64,000 nucleotides of DNA from positions 4,851,501 to 4,915,500 of the forward strand of contig CM036639.1 in NCBI GenBank assembly GCA_020746105.1, read 5' to 3'. The notes under the pieces are model-generated. The model had not been told where the DNA came from. It ran no database searches and saw nothing but the letters and a program-made list of their open reading frames with translations. Shown here in pieces: positions 1-12,410 of the stretch. Each line of letters opens with the position of its first letter. The stretch's first letter is position 1. A program made the position numbers and the translations under genes. The DNA is from Trogon surrucura. Lineage: Eukaryota > Chordata > Aves > Trogoniformes > Trogonidae.

Positions 1-3000
1 GCGGCATCAAAGCGTGACACGCTCGACGTGACTGAAATGATAAAAGCAGAAGAGATTCTCGAGTCACTAGAAGCGAACACTTCAGGCGTGACCCCTCACT
101 CCTGGGTTTCGGAGCACGTTTGCACCACCCTGTTGCTACTCTTTGTAAAGTAGGATGGATTTATCCCCACCGTGGGCGCTTTCGAGCCCAAAAGAGGCAG
201 TTTGATCACAGGATCCAGGCACCTGCCTGTGCCAGTACAACCACGGAACAGCAGGAACATCCAAACCCTCCTCAAAAGGAATTTGCAAAGAGAAAACCAA
301 GGGAAACTCCAGAGGTAGAATACACACAACGCTAATGACTTTCTACCTTGGACTGCAAATCCATTTCCAATAACCCTACAAAAATGTACCAGAGTAGGTG
401 CGAAGCACTTGTTAAATAATCACCTCTGTCAGATCGTTTTCACCAGGAAAAACACTCAACAAAAGCCTTAGACAGCACAGCTCAGACTCTCCAGGATAGC
501 ACCAGAAGCCTAATTTTCCTCCAAAAAAAAAAAAAAATAGCAAAAGATTAAGGCATCCCGCGATTTCACGGCATCTCTTCAAACGACAGCGCCGCCTGCA
601 ATCGGAACACAAAGGCTTCTGAGCAGGGAGGCCCAAAATACATCACGAGGAGGGGGGAGAAAAGAAAAGGGAAGGAAAAAAAAAAAAAAGTCGAAATGAC
701 ACGATAAAAAAATTACAACGTGTCTTCTCAGAAACTCCTGCCACGCAGCCGAGCGGCCACGTTTTGCAATTCATTATCATTCTGCCAGCGATTCCTTGGA
801 GACTGCAAGGCAGCCAGCGTTGGAGCACACACACTAGACCAGGATGAGGAAAGAGGATTTTAAGTAGGTCACCAGTAAATATGATCACGATGGATCTTTT
901 TTGCTTGGTTTTGTTTGGCTCGTTTCGCTTGGTGCTGTTTGCTCTCGGCCACCGGAGCCCTTACTCGGGAGAAATGCCGGAGAAGAAAAGAACCCGTGCG
1001 ACAGCGGTGGGGTGGGCAGCGTATCCCGAGGGGAAGGTGTGCGTTCCTGTTCCGAAAGCAGCCCCGTACCCTTGCCGCGGGGCGAGTCCTCCGAGATGAG
1101 CTTCTCGGAGCCGCCGTCCATCCCCACCGGCCCGGCGGAGCCGCTGGGCTGGGAACGGGGCACGCGGAGGGAGCCACGGCTGCCGCGGGACGCGGGGAAA
1201 AGGCCGGTTCTGATTTATGCCAGCGGGGTTTGATGGGATCAGAGCATTCGCCTCTCTGCTTTCTGACGGCTTTCCCCTCCTCAGGTTTCTCACAACCCCC
1301 AAAGGGCTCCTCCCCATCCCAGATCTGTAACGGGATTTTGGAGGGGGGGCTGGAGGCGAAGAAAAAACGAAAAAAAAAGAGAGAATTGGGAAGAAAACCA
1401 AACCTCCCCTTTGTTCCACGAGCTCTGGAGGGCACCGCAGAAAGACGGGACAGAGCAGAGACGGGAAAAGGAGAAGAAGGATGCCCAGGGCAGTAGGTGC
1501 CTCCTGTAGGACGCCAAGGCCAGAGGGGCGAAGGGAGGGACGCGCCGAGGCCAGAAGAAGAGCTTCACCGTGTGGATAGAGGCCCAAACTGCAGCGGCCA
1601 CTCAAGCCCCATCATCTTCTGACTCCTCACCTGCCCAGCGGTGCGTGGAGCTCCCGAGGTCCGAGGGCAGGGAACGTCGGAGCCTTCAAAGCAAAGTCCC
1701 CACCACGAGGGTGCCACACATATGGGGTCCCTTCCTCTCCAGCACCGTGCTCTGCCACTGATACGGTTCCGCTGGAGACGATGCTTCAAGAGAAAAGGGC
1801 AAAACGAAGGGGAAGAAGAAATTCCCCAACATTCCGCCAAAACTGGGCTTTGGCTGCACGAGCAGGAAGAAGGGACCAGCTCGCGTTCGGTGTCGGAGGC
1901 GCAGCAGCAACGCTGGCGCGAGGCTGTTTCAAACCCAAGTTTATGGTTTGAATTCCGCCCCTCACAAAGCAAACCTGTGCGTTGTCTCTAAACCGAGCAG
2001 TCTGAGAGCAGGCGGAGCGCTGGTTTTCTCGACGTCCTCAGGGATACAAGCAGAGAGGGACATTTTAGAAGATGAGCTTCCTTGAACGTTTCAGCGTTTC
2101 AGGAGTTTTCTGGCTGTGCACCACACCTGGTGGGTACTCAGAGATCCTCCTTCTGCAACTTGCCCCATTACCGGGGGAAAAAAAATAACACCAGGCGAAG
2201 AAAAACCAAGAAGCTTGCACTCCTTCGAGGCAGAGCACAGCGTCGGGTGAGATCTGAAGGGGGAAGCAGGTTGGGCTTTTCCTAATTCATTCTGGTCTCA
2301 CCTGGACTGCATTTACCTCCGGGCGCTAAATGCAAATCTCGGGAAGGAAACCAGGTTTAAGAGCATAAGCTCCCCCCTCCCCACCCGTTCCACTTCTCCC
2401 CTTGCCTACACGGGTACAAACCCGTCACGTGAGGCGCCTCCTGCCAACTATTCACCAAGCCAGCGAGCGTCGCCTGAAGAAAACGGTTCATTGTTTTTCT
2501 CTCGGCAGTAGCCGTCGGCCGCACGCCGCAGAGACGCCGCGGGGACCTGTCATCACCGGCACTCCCACGTGAGCTCCCCAGACGAGCCAGGTTGCTCTAA
2601 CGCGCCCCAGGGACACCGCGGAGCTGTCTCAGGGCTGTTGGCTACAGCACGACGGGAGCTCGAGCTGGGTGGCGAGCCCTGGAGCTGCTGGTTGAAGCGT
2701 TAAATGAAAGGATTGTTCACGGCAGATCCCCCTCGCAACAGTCCAAGCTTTGAGCTCGTTTACTCCCTCCAAAGAAAAGGAGCAGTTGGGCTGCGAGTCG
2801 TCTGTTGTCTCTTCACACACACACATCTCCGGGTACTTGATGTTCTGCCTCAGCAAACGGCGGGTTTAAGGCAAACCAGCCGGTCGCTTCGATCACTGCC
2901 GGGCTCCAGAGCTCAAGGTACGACCTGCCCCATTCTCCTGTACCAGCAGCACTTTTTGGGGCCAGATTCTTGAAGGTGACGGTTTCTAACGCAGGATTTA

Positions 3001-3086
3001 TTTTCTGATAGCGCAGCATGATGTAGAAATCGGGAACGACACGGTTCCCGTCGGCGCTATCCTTCAGAGCCCGTGCCACACCAGGG
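1..3086. other. MYO1D last intron, unannotated
   Basis: Holds A-rich runs (around 523-537 and 677-689), the CpG patch noted separately and no recognisable gene. The terminal MYO1D exon is not here. Confidence 0.6.
960..1240. promoter_or_regulatory. CpG-dense patch, possible intronic CpG island
   Basis: Roughly thirty CG dinucleotides lie in this stretch (for example TTGCCGCGGGGCGAGTCC and GGCCCGGCGGAGCCGCTGG), far above the flanking DNA. Several overlapping open frames exist because GC-rich DNA has few stops; none resembles a known protein. It could be an enhancer or alternative promoter in the last MYO1D intron. Sequence alone cannot show activity. Confidence 0.35.
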
Positions 3087-3260
3087 CACAGAATCCCAGA
3101 ATCACAGAATTGTTGAGGCTGGAAAAGCCCTCAGAGACCATCAAGCCCAGCCCGTGTCCCAGCAGCCCCACCTGGGCCAGACCAAGGCACTCAGTGCCAC
3201 ATCCAGCCTCTCCTTAAAGTCCTCCAAGGACCGTGACTCCACCACTTCCCAACCACGGCA
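3087..3260 (-). mobile_element. CR1 LINE 3' end, subfamily with GTTGAGGCTGGAAAAG
   Basis: The left edge carries the reversed CR1 tail (AGAATCACAGAATTGTTGAG), followed by the body GGCTGGAAAAGCCCTCAGAG and GTGCCACATCCAGCCTCTCC. The element is 5'-truncated near 3260. The same subfamily appears at 29541, 37460, 51414 and 60463. Confidence 0.85.
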
Positions 3261-3595
3261 TCTGGTGGGGAGAGAAGGCTGATCCCCAGCTGGTCCGACT
3301 GCGTGGAGCTTCATCCCGGACACACGAGCTCCAGAGACACAAATCGAACCGTGTTTGTAGCCACGCGCAGGTGGTGGAAGTTGATGGGGAGCACAAAGCC
3401 GTGGTGACGCCTGCCCCCGGAGGAGAAACGCCTGAAGCCCTCCTAAACCTCACACCACTCTCTGCAGCATCTCAAAACCGAAGAAATTCTATTTTCTACG
3501 AGATAAAGCTAAAGGGGCTTTCTCAGAGCCCGTCCTTAGCCCAAGGAACAGAGAAGCCATCCAGGGCACAATCTGATCTCCTGATGGTGTCACTT

Positions 3596-3960
3596 CACAG
3601 AATCACAGAATGTCAGGGGTTGGAAGGGACCTCGAAAGATCATCAAGTCCAATCCCCCTGCCAGAGCAGGAACACCTCGATAATGCTACACAGGAACGCG
3701 TCCAGGCAGGTCTTGAATGTCTCCAGAGAAGGAGACTCCACAACCTCCCTGGGCAGCCTGGGCCAGGGCTCCGTCACCCTCACTGAGAAGAAGTTTCTTC
3801 TCGAGTTTAAGTGGAACCTCTTATGTTCCAGTTTCAGCCCATTGTCCTATCATTGGTTGTCACCGAGAAGAGCCTGGCTCCATCCTCGTGACACTCACCC
3901 TTGATATATTTGTAAACATTAATGAGGTCACCCCTCAGTCTCCTCTTCTCCAAACTAAAC
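3596..3960 (-). mobile_element. CR1 LINE 3' end, subfamily with GTCAGGGGTTGGAAGG
   Basis: This fragment of about 365 bp begins with tail copies CACAGAATCACAGAATG and runs through TCTCCAGAGAAGGAGACTCC to TCTCCAAACTAAAC. It is nearly identical in content to the nested element at 51020-51413. It is 5'-truncated and non-coding. Confidence 0.92.
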
Positions 3961-6454
3961 CCCCAACCATGGTTGATGCTGGGGATACCTGGAAGTCGCC
4001 CGTCCTAGCCCGGTGGTTTCAACCTGGCAGAACGTTGCAAAGTGTTCCCGACCAGCTCTGGGACACCAGAGCCTTCGGGGCGGAGTGAGGCGAGAGGGGA
4101 CAGGGGACAGCGGGGCGAGAGGGGACAGAGGGACAAGAGGGGACAGTGGAGTGGGAAGGAACCGGCCCCCGTCTCTCCCTGGACACGTCGGCAGGGTTTG
4201 CTAGACCCGAGGTTCCAGCACAAGTGATGGGGAAGAGATGGAAATTGAGGAAACCGCACCAGCACTCACCTCTTTTTTTTTTTTTAATTCTTTTTTTTCC
4301 CCCTCCAATTTCGCATTAAAACATCCCATTCGAATACGAAATTGTTACGTGCAACTACCGAGCCGCAGGCAGGAGCAAACGGTTTCAGCCCCGCGAACAA
4401 AGAGGATTTACAGGGAAATTTGTCTCGGATCATTCTCAGTGCATCTGTTTTGAGAAAGGGAGCGGGGAAAAAAAAAGTGCAGCGTTTAAGCAAAAGCAAA
4501 TCAAAACTGATTTGGAGACGCGAAGGACTGAAACGAAGCCAATGCTTTAAAACTAACCACCAAAATTACCCTAACTACACTTATGCAAATCTTTTCTGCA
4601 TTATATATATATATAAAAAAAGCCCCAGCGCAGCTTTATTTAGGAATTTGGCAGGTGAAAGGGGAAAGAGGAGAGGAAAGGACAAAACGCGCGAGCGCTG
4701 ACTTCACTGTTCGGGGAGGAAGCACAGCAGCAGGATCACAGGCTGCAAAGGAGAATTCAGAAGGAGAGCGATACACCAGGCTCAATATATTAAGGCGATA
4801 TCCTTCAGTTTTATACCGTGAACTCGACACCGTGAGACCGGCTTTTCTCTTCCCAGCCTGCTTTTAGCACCTTTAAAACTTGAGCTCGGCCATTAAGATC
4901 TGGATCCATTATAAAAAGACAAAATAAGAGCTGTAAAGCCTGTCAAGAAAGAAAAGGGGTTTTTGATGGGCTTTTTTTTTTTTTTTTTTTGGTGAAGCCA
5001 GGTCAGTACGGTCCCATTTAAACATTTAAATCGAGGGGGAATTCTTGGGATGCAATGTTTTCACTCAATATTTAGTCTCTCCCTAAAAAATAAGCTCCTT
5101 AGGCATTTCCAAAGATGCCACGCGCCAAGCTAGGGGTTCTTCATCACATCCAGGTTTTATCAGATGGATTCTTCCCTTTGCAGAAAGCCCCAAACCCTCT
5201 AAGCACCAAACTTACGTGCCGCAGCCACTAATGACTTTCGAAAGAGCCGTCTCGGAAGCATCAAGTGCCTTTTTGTGAGCAATTCAAATATTGGGTTCAC
5301 GAGGTGAAACGAGTCGGGCGAGGGATAAACGGGAGGAAAGAAATCTCAGCCGAGAAATTTTCGGCTCCGCTGAAGATAAAGCAAAAAACTGGTGGGGAAG
5401 TTCCCTTAACGTGCGCTTTCACGATACTTTTTTTTACGTAAGAATGGAAAAAAGTAGCAGAAATATTTCCGGTGAGGCTTGGCAAACACCCAAAGAGGTC
5501 AAGAGGAAAAGGCATCTTTCCCCTCAAACAGGAGAGAAACCCCGTGAGTTTACTCAAGTCCCATCTCTCGAAAAATACAAAAGCCTTGAAAATCATTGCC
5601 CTTGTCTCTACATGAGCATCTTTTTGCTCTCTCCAAAACAGAACGGGTGAGTTAAAAGGAAAAGCTGTTCAGAAGCTCGGACCCAGGACGTGGAGCTGAG
5701 GAGCTGCAGCCGCTACAGCCCCTTCGATCCCAAATGACGCCACCCGGGGTAGGAAAATAACCACAGGAGCGACTCGTTAGAGGCAACCGAGGAGGGCATC
5801 GCCTTCTGCCGATATTTAAACCTCACCTATGAGACATTTTTAATCTCTGAAGGCTCGTAACCAGCAGCTCCTGGGTGCTCACAGCCCCGTCGCTGGCAGC
5901 GTTACGGGGAGGGGAAGAGGGGGTCGGAGATCGGTGGCCCTAAGCACACCACAAAGATATCTGCATCTGTTGAGAGTGCACATCTGCACTTAAAACAAAA
6001 GAGTTAAATAAAATTGCTGGCAAAGTGAGGGCAGCCACAGGTGACGAGGGGAGAGGGAAAGCCGAGCCCTCTCTCGCAGCTTGTTTTCCAACGCAACGTC
6101 CCTTCGCTTCCAGCACACGAGGCAGGTGGCACGAATCACAACCCTCTCCGCCAAATCAACCAAGGACACACCGAGTTTTAGGGCTGCCTGGGACGCGCGG
6201 GGCAGGGAGGTTCCCAGCGCAGGGCTCGGTGCGTGCCAGGACAGCTGCTCGGGGCAGATGGGTCCTTTGACAGCTCGATAATACCCGCTCGCTGGCGAAA
6301 CGAAGGGCCGGTGAGGGCAGCCAACGTGGGGCCATCTGCTTCTTGGCCAGGAAAGGCTCTGGGAGCTGCAGGCAGGCAACGCTTTGGTGGAGAATCCAAC
6401 CAACAGGAAGATCAGCAGGATTTGAGGCAGAGTAGCAGGGAGCTCCCCCAGCCC
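3961..6454. other. Intronic, no gene seen
   Basis: Contains GGGGACAG-type short repeats at about 4090-4150, T-rich runs at 4271-4300 and the T19 run. The rest is unique sequence with no recognised element. The preceding gap 3261-3595 is also featureless. Confidence 0.6.
4972..4990. repeat. T19 homopolymer
   Basis: An uninterrupted run of 19 T. No processed pseudogene is recognisable next to it. Confidence 0.95.
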
Positions 6455-7060
6455 AGGAGGCCAACCCTGTCCTGGGCTGCACCCAGAAGAGTGTGAGAGG
6501 GCAGGAGAGGGGATTCTCCCCCTTTGCTCGGCTCTGGTGAGACCCCACCTTGAATCCTGCGTCCAGTTCTGGTGTCCCCACCGCAAGAGGGACATGGAGC
6601 TGCTGGAACGAGTCCGGAGGAGGCCACAAAGCTGACCCAGGGGCTGAAGCAGCTCTGCTGTGAGGACAGGCTGAGGGAGCTGGGGGTGTTCAGGTGGAGA
6701 AGAGAAGACTCCGGGGGCACCTTATCCCTGCCTGCAGTGCCTGGAGGGACCTACAGGGAGGTGGGGAGGGACTTTTGACAAGTGTCCAGCGACAGGACAA
6801 GGGGAAATGGATTTTAATTGAAGGAAAATAGGTTTAGGTTGGATGTTATAAAGAAATTCTTCAGCACGAGGGTGACAAGACTCTGGACTAGGTTGCCCAG
6901 AGAGGCTGTGGCTGCCCCCTCCCTGGAGATGTCCAAGGCCGGGTTGGATGAGCCTTGAGCAGCCTGGGCTGGTGAAGGGCGTCCCTGCCCATGGCAGAAC
7001 GTTAGATTAAATGATCTCTGAGGTCCCTTCCAACCTCAGCCATTCAGTGATTCTGTGATT
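6455..7060 (+). mobile_element. CR1 LINE 3' part, subfamily with CTGCCCATGGCAGAACG
   Basis: The plus-oriented element ends GTGATTCTGTGATT at 7060. The body includes GAGGACAGGCTGAGGGAGCT and CTGGAGATGTCCAAGGCCGG. It is the mirror of the elements at 10851, 16181, 21391 and 33627. The open frames on either strand here (102-157 codons) are CR1 sequence, not genes. Confidence 0.92.
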
Positions 7061-8847
7061 TAAAACCTCTACTCAAGCAGTTGGCAGCAAAGCTGGTTCT
7101 AAGACGTGGCTCAAGATCTTCCACCGTGGCTTGAACCACCTTCAGAAGCCACTTTGTGCTGACGTTGTTACCGGCGGGCAAGGCGACGGCTCACGTCAAA
7201 CTTTCCCCATCTTGAATCAGCGCCAAGAGCCTGAATGCCAAGAGCTTGAATGCATGCCAACTGCAAGCCCGAAAATAATAATAGTTTTGGAAAGGTGTGA
7301 TAATGAATACACTGAATATAGCCCGGAGCCAACGTTCTTTGTAAGGTGGAACACTCCCATTCGCCTTTTCCCACAAAAACACCTTCTGCAGAGAAAATCC
7401 AGGGCAGCATCAAAAGGGAGCCGTGACACAAAGGCAGAAACGCAGAGACCTCGTATCGCTGTGCCACGATTACTGCTCAGGTGTGATCTCCTTAATTGTT
7501 CCGTTCTGATCATAAATTTCTCAGGAAGAAGCTGGACAGAGCCTCGTAAAAGAGCCCAGAAAATCTGAAGTGCTCTGAAATATTCAAATACTTGGAAGTA
7601 TGATGGCTTCTGTAACACCTTGAGAGGAGGAGGAGGAGGATGGGTTTGAATTTTCTATTCTAGGACACTGCCAAACACAGCTTCTGACAGTCTAAATGCT
7701 ATTTTTTCCCCCAGCTGACAAATAATCCTCCCAGTTTCGCCCTGCTGCTACAGACTGTCCAAGAGCAGAAAGGATTCACCTGTTTCAGCCCAGCAGATCC
7801 ATGTAGAGAATGAACTGGGCAACTTGAATAACGCTCTGCAAAAGTGTTATTCATATCAATAAACACGTATAAATGTATATAATGTATCAATGGGTATAAT
7901 AAAAACATCATAAGGCAAAATATCATTCGTTAGTAACAGCTCACACCGGCGCGGTGGGCTGGAGAGTGCCTTTGGGTCACCAGAGAGCTGTTTTCATAGA
8001 AATTACAGCTACTACAGAAACCTGGTTTTAAATTTTCAAAGCAATCACAGATTTTTTTAAGTGCCCTGAATCGGTTTTCCCAAATACAAAACAATTTCAG
8101 AAGGCGTCAAGCAACCAAAGGAAAAGTCAGTCTCCATCAAAGCACCTCCAGCTCCAGTAACTTCTCATTTCTATCAAAATCTCCATCCCAGGAGGACCCG
8201 GAATATGTCTTTTTTTAATCTGGGTGCTGCTTAGGGCACAGAAAACATCGAAATTCCAGGGAGATGCTGGTGGCAGGTGATGGAAACGTGTCTCGGCCTC
8301 TTTCCAGCGAGGCAGAATTTGTGCTGACAACGGGAGCAGGACACGGGCAGGCAAGGGAAGGAAAAAGTGATCAATAAACCTCTTTGCACTCCAAGAAAAT
8401 AGAATAAATCGCCACTACTCGCGTTATTGGACAAAAGAATTGACTTTTAGACGCAGAGGGCAAGTGCTCAAATAAAGGATTCCTGATTTTTGCTGCAAAA
8501 AATTAAGCTCAGCCTGGTGAGAGCCCAAGCCCCTTTCTCAAGCTTATTTTATCTCAATATTACAATACTGAGAAGAGTAACAAAAAGCTGTTTTTCCACT
8601 GCAACGGGAGCTGGGGAAGGTCTCCCCGGCCACGGAGTTCGGAGAGTGACCGGACTCTGCCGCGGCAGCGGGAAGGTGAGTTTTAGGAGAGGAAACAATC
8701 CCAGTTCCTTAACGAGTTCTCTCCCAGGAGGACAAGTGTTCAGAAAAGCTTGGTGCCATCAACTGCCGGAGAAACCTTTTTCAAAATATAAAAGAATCTT
8801 TAAAAAAAGAATGTGCTGTAATTCCACCTCTTCGTGCCTCTTCTGAC

Positions 8848-8905
8848 CTTTAAAGGTCCCTTCCAAGCCGACGCATTCTGCGATTCCATGAGTTTATGAT
8901 TCCAT
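8848..8905 (+). mobile_element. Short CR1 3' tail remnant
   Basis: About 58 bp with AAAGGTCCCTTCCAAGCCGA followed by ATTCTGCGATTCCATGAG, the degraded end of a CR1 in plus orientation. Confidence 0.6.
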
Positions 8906-9189
8906 GCCCTGGAGTCACTGAAAGCAACAAAGCTTTAGCCTAGGCAATGTATTTTCCAAAGGAAAACTGTTATTTCTTAACCCAAGTTTGAACTGTGGAG
9001 TCAACAAACCTACAGAGGAATTACCAGGGATGATTATAAAGATCACAAAGTAGCCAAAGGTAAATCTTAGATGAGCCTTAGAAAGTTTTTTGAGGTCAGA
9101 AAGACAAGCTAAGAGGATCAAGCCGATTTTTCCTGTTTATATATTTATTTTTTTGATTTCTTTTCTACAAGGAACTGTTTTTCCTTTTG

Positions 9190-9860
9190 CCACCACCCTT
9201 CCGCAGCGTACCCACCGCTTAACGGCCGGCAGCTGACTGTGGCTTAAGGCTCCTCCCCAAAACCACACTAAAAATTCCCGACGAGCAGAAACCCCGGCCG
9301 AAAAACAAAGCTCGAGCACTGAGAGAAACGTCGGGGACGAGTCGGGTGTGCATAAAGTCTGGCCCTTTGTCAGGCTCCACAATGGTGTCAGCCCCTGGCA
9401 CGGCCGAATCACAGCTAAGCACGGGTTAGCTGGCAGCGGGGACAAAGCACAAATCACGTTCAACAGCAATTTGGGAGCGGGGTGTTTGCGACGCGGCGCT
9501 CGACTCCTTTTGATCTCGGCCGGCCTCGCCAGAAACCACCAGAAATCGCCGCCGGAACCAGGTAGAGGATCCTCCGTGGCGGTCGGTGCTGCCAGTTAAC
9601 CGCTGATTTTTGGAGCAAAAGCTTAAACGACAGATTAATTTGAGCCCCCGGGGGGTTGGGACCCGCTCCCTTCGCGCGGAGGTTTTGTGCCTCACGCCAC
9701 GGTGATTTCCTCGGAGCGCTCTCGGGTTTTCAAGCATCACATCAGGCTCCTCTCGCTTCCTTCGTCCCCCAAACCCCGCGAGCGTGGATCCCCGCCCTCC
9801 GCTCCCCGTCGGAGAGAAGGAGCTTCTGTTCTAAAGAAAACGGGTCGATCTATGGGTCTC
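9190..9860. promoter_or_regulatory. CpG-rich stretch
   Basis: About 670 bp with frequent CG (CGACGCGGCGCTCGACTCC, CCTTCGCGCGGAGG) between AT-richer flanks. No coding homology is seen. Confidence 0.25.
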
Positions 9861-10615
9861 GGCGGTCAATGAAGGTTTCTACAAGAGGCAGGTAAACAGC
9901 TCCAAAAGAAAGGACCATCTTTAAACTGATTAAAGCCACCCAGGTGTTGTTACGGAAGAGCAGCTTCGGGACAAACTGAAGCGGTGATTTCCTGATTTCA
10001 GGTGGACGGTCTGTTTCTTCGCATCAGTGGAAAAAAAGCAAGTGAAAAACAAAAATAAATTGAATCTCTTCAAATCAAACTGGGCTCTCCTATTTAATGA
10101 TTGGTGTGCCAGGCCAGGCTCATAATTGAGCTGAGATTTTCTCCTAGACGAAAATAATAAAATCACGATGAATTTCCTTTTTTTTTAAAATTTTTTTTAC
10201 AGACGGCGTCAAACCCGTGTAAAACGCCCGTCCTCGGCGTTGCACGACGGATCGGAAAGGTGTATTTACCGAGTGTTTCTTTCCATCTATCTGCCAAACA
10301 CCTCGGCATTCGCACCAGGAACAAAAACCCCCCAGTAGGCAGCGGTCTCGGAGCTTAACCTTGAACACCACTATCCAGATAATGGCAAGTTTCTACATCT
10401 TTCACTCGAAGGTGTTTGCAGGCAGCTTCGGTTGCCACAACACCAACTGCTACAAAGAGCAAGAAACCCAGGAAACGCCTTTATGACTTTTATTTGTACC
10501 AAATACGTGTAATCTCCCCAGACCGCCTGCAGTTTTACACTCGTTCGGGGGCATGAGGGGCATAACCGCCCTCACCTACGGTTTTGAGCAATTCTGGCAA
10601 AACTGGTGTTTGTAG

Positions 10616-10684
10616 GATCATAGAAGGGTTTGGGTTGGAAGGGACCTCAATGATCATCTAGTTCCAACCCCCTCCTATTGGCAG
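10616..10684 (-). mobile_element. Short CR1 3' tail remnant
   Basis: About 69 bp, GATCATAGAAGGGTTTGGGT then TGGAAGGGACCTCAATGATC, a very short 5'-truncated CR1 end in minus orientation, lying about 170 bp from the long CR1 that follows. Confidence 0.75.
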
Positions 10685-10850
10685 CTAAAGTTTGGAATCC
10701 CAAGAAAGCAGTTAGAAATACACTTTATTTTCCCCCAGAGAGAGGCTTTTCTGCGTGCCCTAAAGCTGCCTCCCCTTGCCTGGGCACGCCCCAGCCCCGA
10801 GCTCATTCTACGGCTGTACCAAGGGGGTACGTGGGCACACAGAAATATGG

Positions 10851-11822
10851 AGAATCAGAGAATCACAGAATGGCCGAGGTTGGAAGGGACCTCAGAGATC
10901 ATCTAATCCAACCCCTGCCATGGGCAGGGACGCCCTTAACCAGCCCAGGTTGCTCAAGGCTCATCCAACCCGGCCTTGGACATCTCCAGGGAGGGGGCAG
11001 CCACAGCCTCTCTGGGCAACCTAGTCCAGAGTCTGGTCACCCTCGTGCTGAAGAATTTCTTCCTAACATCCAACCTAAACCCATTCTCCTTCAGTTTAAA
11101 TCCATTTCGCCTTGTCTTGTCGCTGGACACTTGTACAAAGTCCCTCCCAGCCTCCCTGTAGGTCCCTCCAGGCACTGCAGGCAGGGATAAGGTGCCCCCG
11201 GAGTCTTCTCTTCTCCAGCTGAACAACCCCAGCTCCCGCAGCCTGTCCTCGCAGCAGAGCTGCTCCAGCCCCTGGGTCAGCTTTGTGGCCTCCTCTGGAC
11301 TCGTCCCAACAGCTCCATGTCCCTCTTACAGTGGGGACACCAGAACTGGACGCAGGATTTGAGGTGGGGTCTCATAAGAGCCGAGCAAAGGGGGAGAATC
11401 CCCTCTCCTGCCCTCTCACGATCCTCTGGGTGCAGCCCAGGACAGGGTTGCTGCCATTCTGGGCTGCAGGAGGTCCCTGTCGGCTCAGGGTGAGCTTCTC
11501 ATCTACCAACACCCCCAAATCCTTCTCTTTGGGGCTGCTCTCCCCCGACTCTGTGCCCAGTTTGTGTTTGTGCCTGGGACTGGCCTGACCCAGGGGCAGG
11601 ACCTCGCCCTGTGCCTTGCTGACCCTCCTGCAGTTTGCTCTGGCCCGTCTCTCCAGCCTGTCCAGGTCCCTCTGGACGCCAGCCCGGCACCACACGGCTC
11701 GGTGCCGTCAGCAAACCCGCTGCGGGTGCCCTCGCTGCCGTTGTCCCTGTCGCTGACAAGGATGTGGAACAGCCCTGGGCCCAGAGCAGAGCCCTGAGGA
11801 ACCTGCTTGTCACTGGTCACAC
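10851..11822 (-). mobile_element. Long CR1 fragment with reverse-transcriptase remnant
   Basis: This is a minus-oriented CR1 of about 970 bp, one of the two longest in the window. Its 3' tail is at 10851 and its 5' truncation is near 11822. On the minus strand the 5' part (about 11820-11500) translates to a decayed reverse-transcriptase segment with VPQGSALGPGLFHILVSD, matching the CR1 ORF2 motif around PQGSxLGPxLF. The catalytic box is degraded to GFADGTEP where an active enzyme has an F/Y-A-D-D core. No intact enzyme is encoded. Confidence 0.9.
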
Positions 11823-11830
11823 CTGCATCC

Positions 11831-11899
11831 GTACATTTATGTATATAAATACATACGTAAATACATGTATGCAGATATAAACCTATGTATACACATATG
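11831..11899. repeat. ATAC/TATG-rich microsatellite abutting the CR1 5' end
   Basis: An imperfect alternation such as TATGTATATAAATACATACG, immediately beyond the truncated 5' end of the long CR1. Confidence 0.8.
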
Positions 11900-11986
11900 C
11901 AGGTGACGTTAAGTCTACGAACTGAACCGCTCCACTCCCACAACCCCATGGGCACCCCCTCGGTTCACGTAACCGACTGCACGGAC

Positions 11987-12030
11987 GGAGCCAAAGGACA
12001 CGGCTTCAGGAGCCAAAGGACACGGCTTCA
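11987..12030. repeat. 22-bp tandem duplication
   Basis: The unit begins GGAGCCAAAGGACACGGCTT and ends CA. Two exact copies lie side by side. Confidence 0.96.
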
Positions 12031-12303
12031 GGCACGTAAAAAGGGAAAGCTGAGGAACGTCATCTTCCAAAAGAGAGCCCCACGTGGAGTCAGACAAGGG
12101 TAACGAGCTGCAACAGCCCAAACCCGCGTTCATTTGAGGCCTCTTTTTATAAAGCACTGCTCGGTCGAGAGCGCGGTGGTGCCAATGCGTCCGGCTCCAC
12201 GGCACGTCAGTCCAAGAACCCCGAACTACAGAAAATCAATCCAGCGCGTGCGAACGATTACAGCTGGCCGAGAGGTCTCAAAGCACGAGGGCAAATACAA
12301 AAA

Positions 12304-12410
12304 TAGAATCACAGAATCACAAAATCATAGAACAGTTCTGGCTGGAAGAGGCCTTCAAGATTGAGTCCAACCTTCTCCCAGCCCTACGAACACCACTAAC
12401 CCGTGTCCTG
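12304..12410 (-). mobile_element. CR1 3' end, subfamily with AGTTCTGGCTGGAAGAGG
   Basis: The reversed tail TAGAATCACAGAATCAC is followed by AACAGTTCTGGCTGGAAGAG and GAACACCACTAACCCGTGTC. It is about 107 bp and 5'-truncated. The same subfamily occurs as a longer plus-oriented copy at 58260-58681. Confidence 0.85.

Larger units (their letters stand above)
7061..10615. other. Intronic, no gene seen
   Basis: Unique sequence apart from the short CR1 tail at 8848, a GGA run at 7623-7641 and the CpG-rich stretch at 9190-9860. Confidence 0.6.

Noticed and set aside
915-1605. Overlapping 188-214-codon frames on both strands
   Set aside because: Low stop density in a CpG-rich patch; no recognisable domain and both strands equally open.
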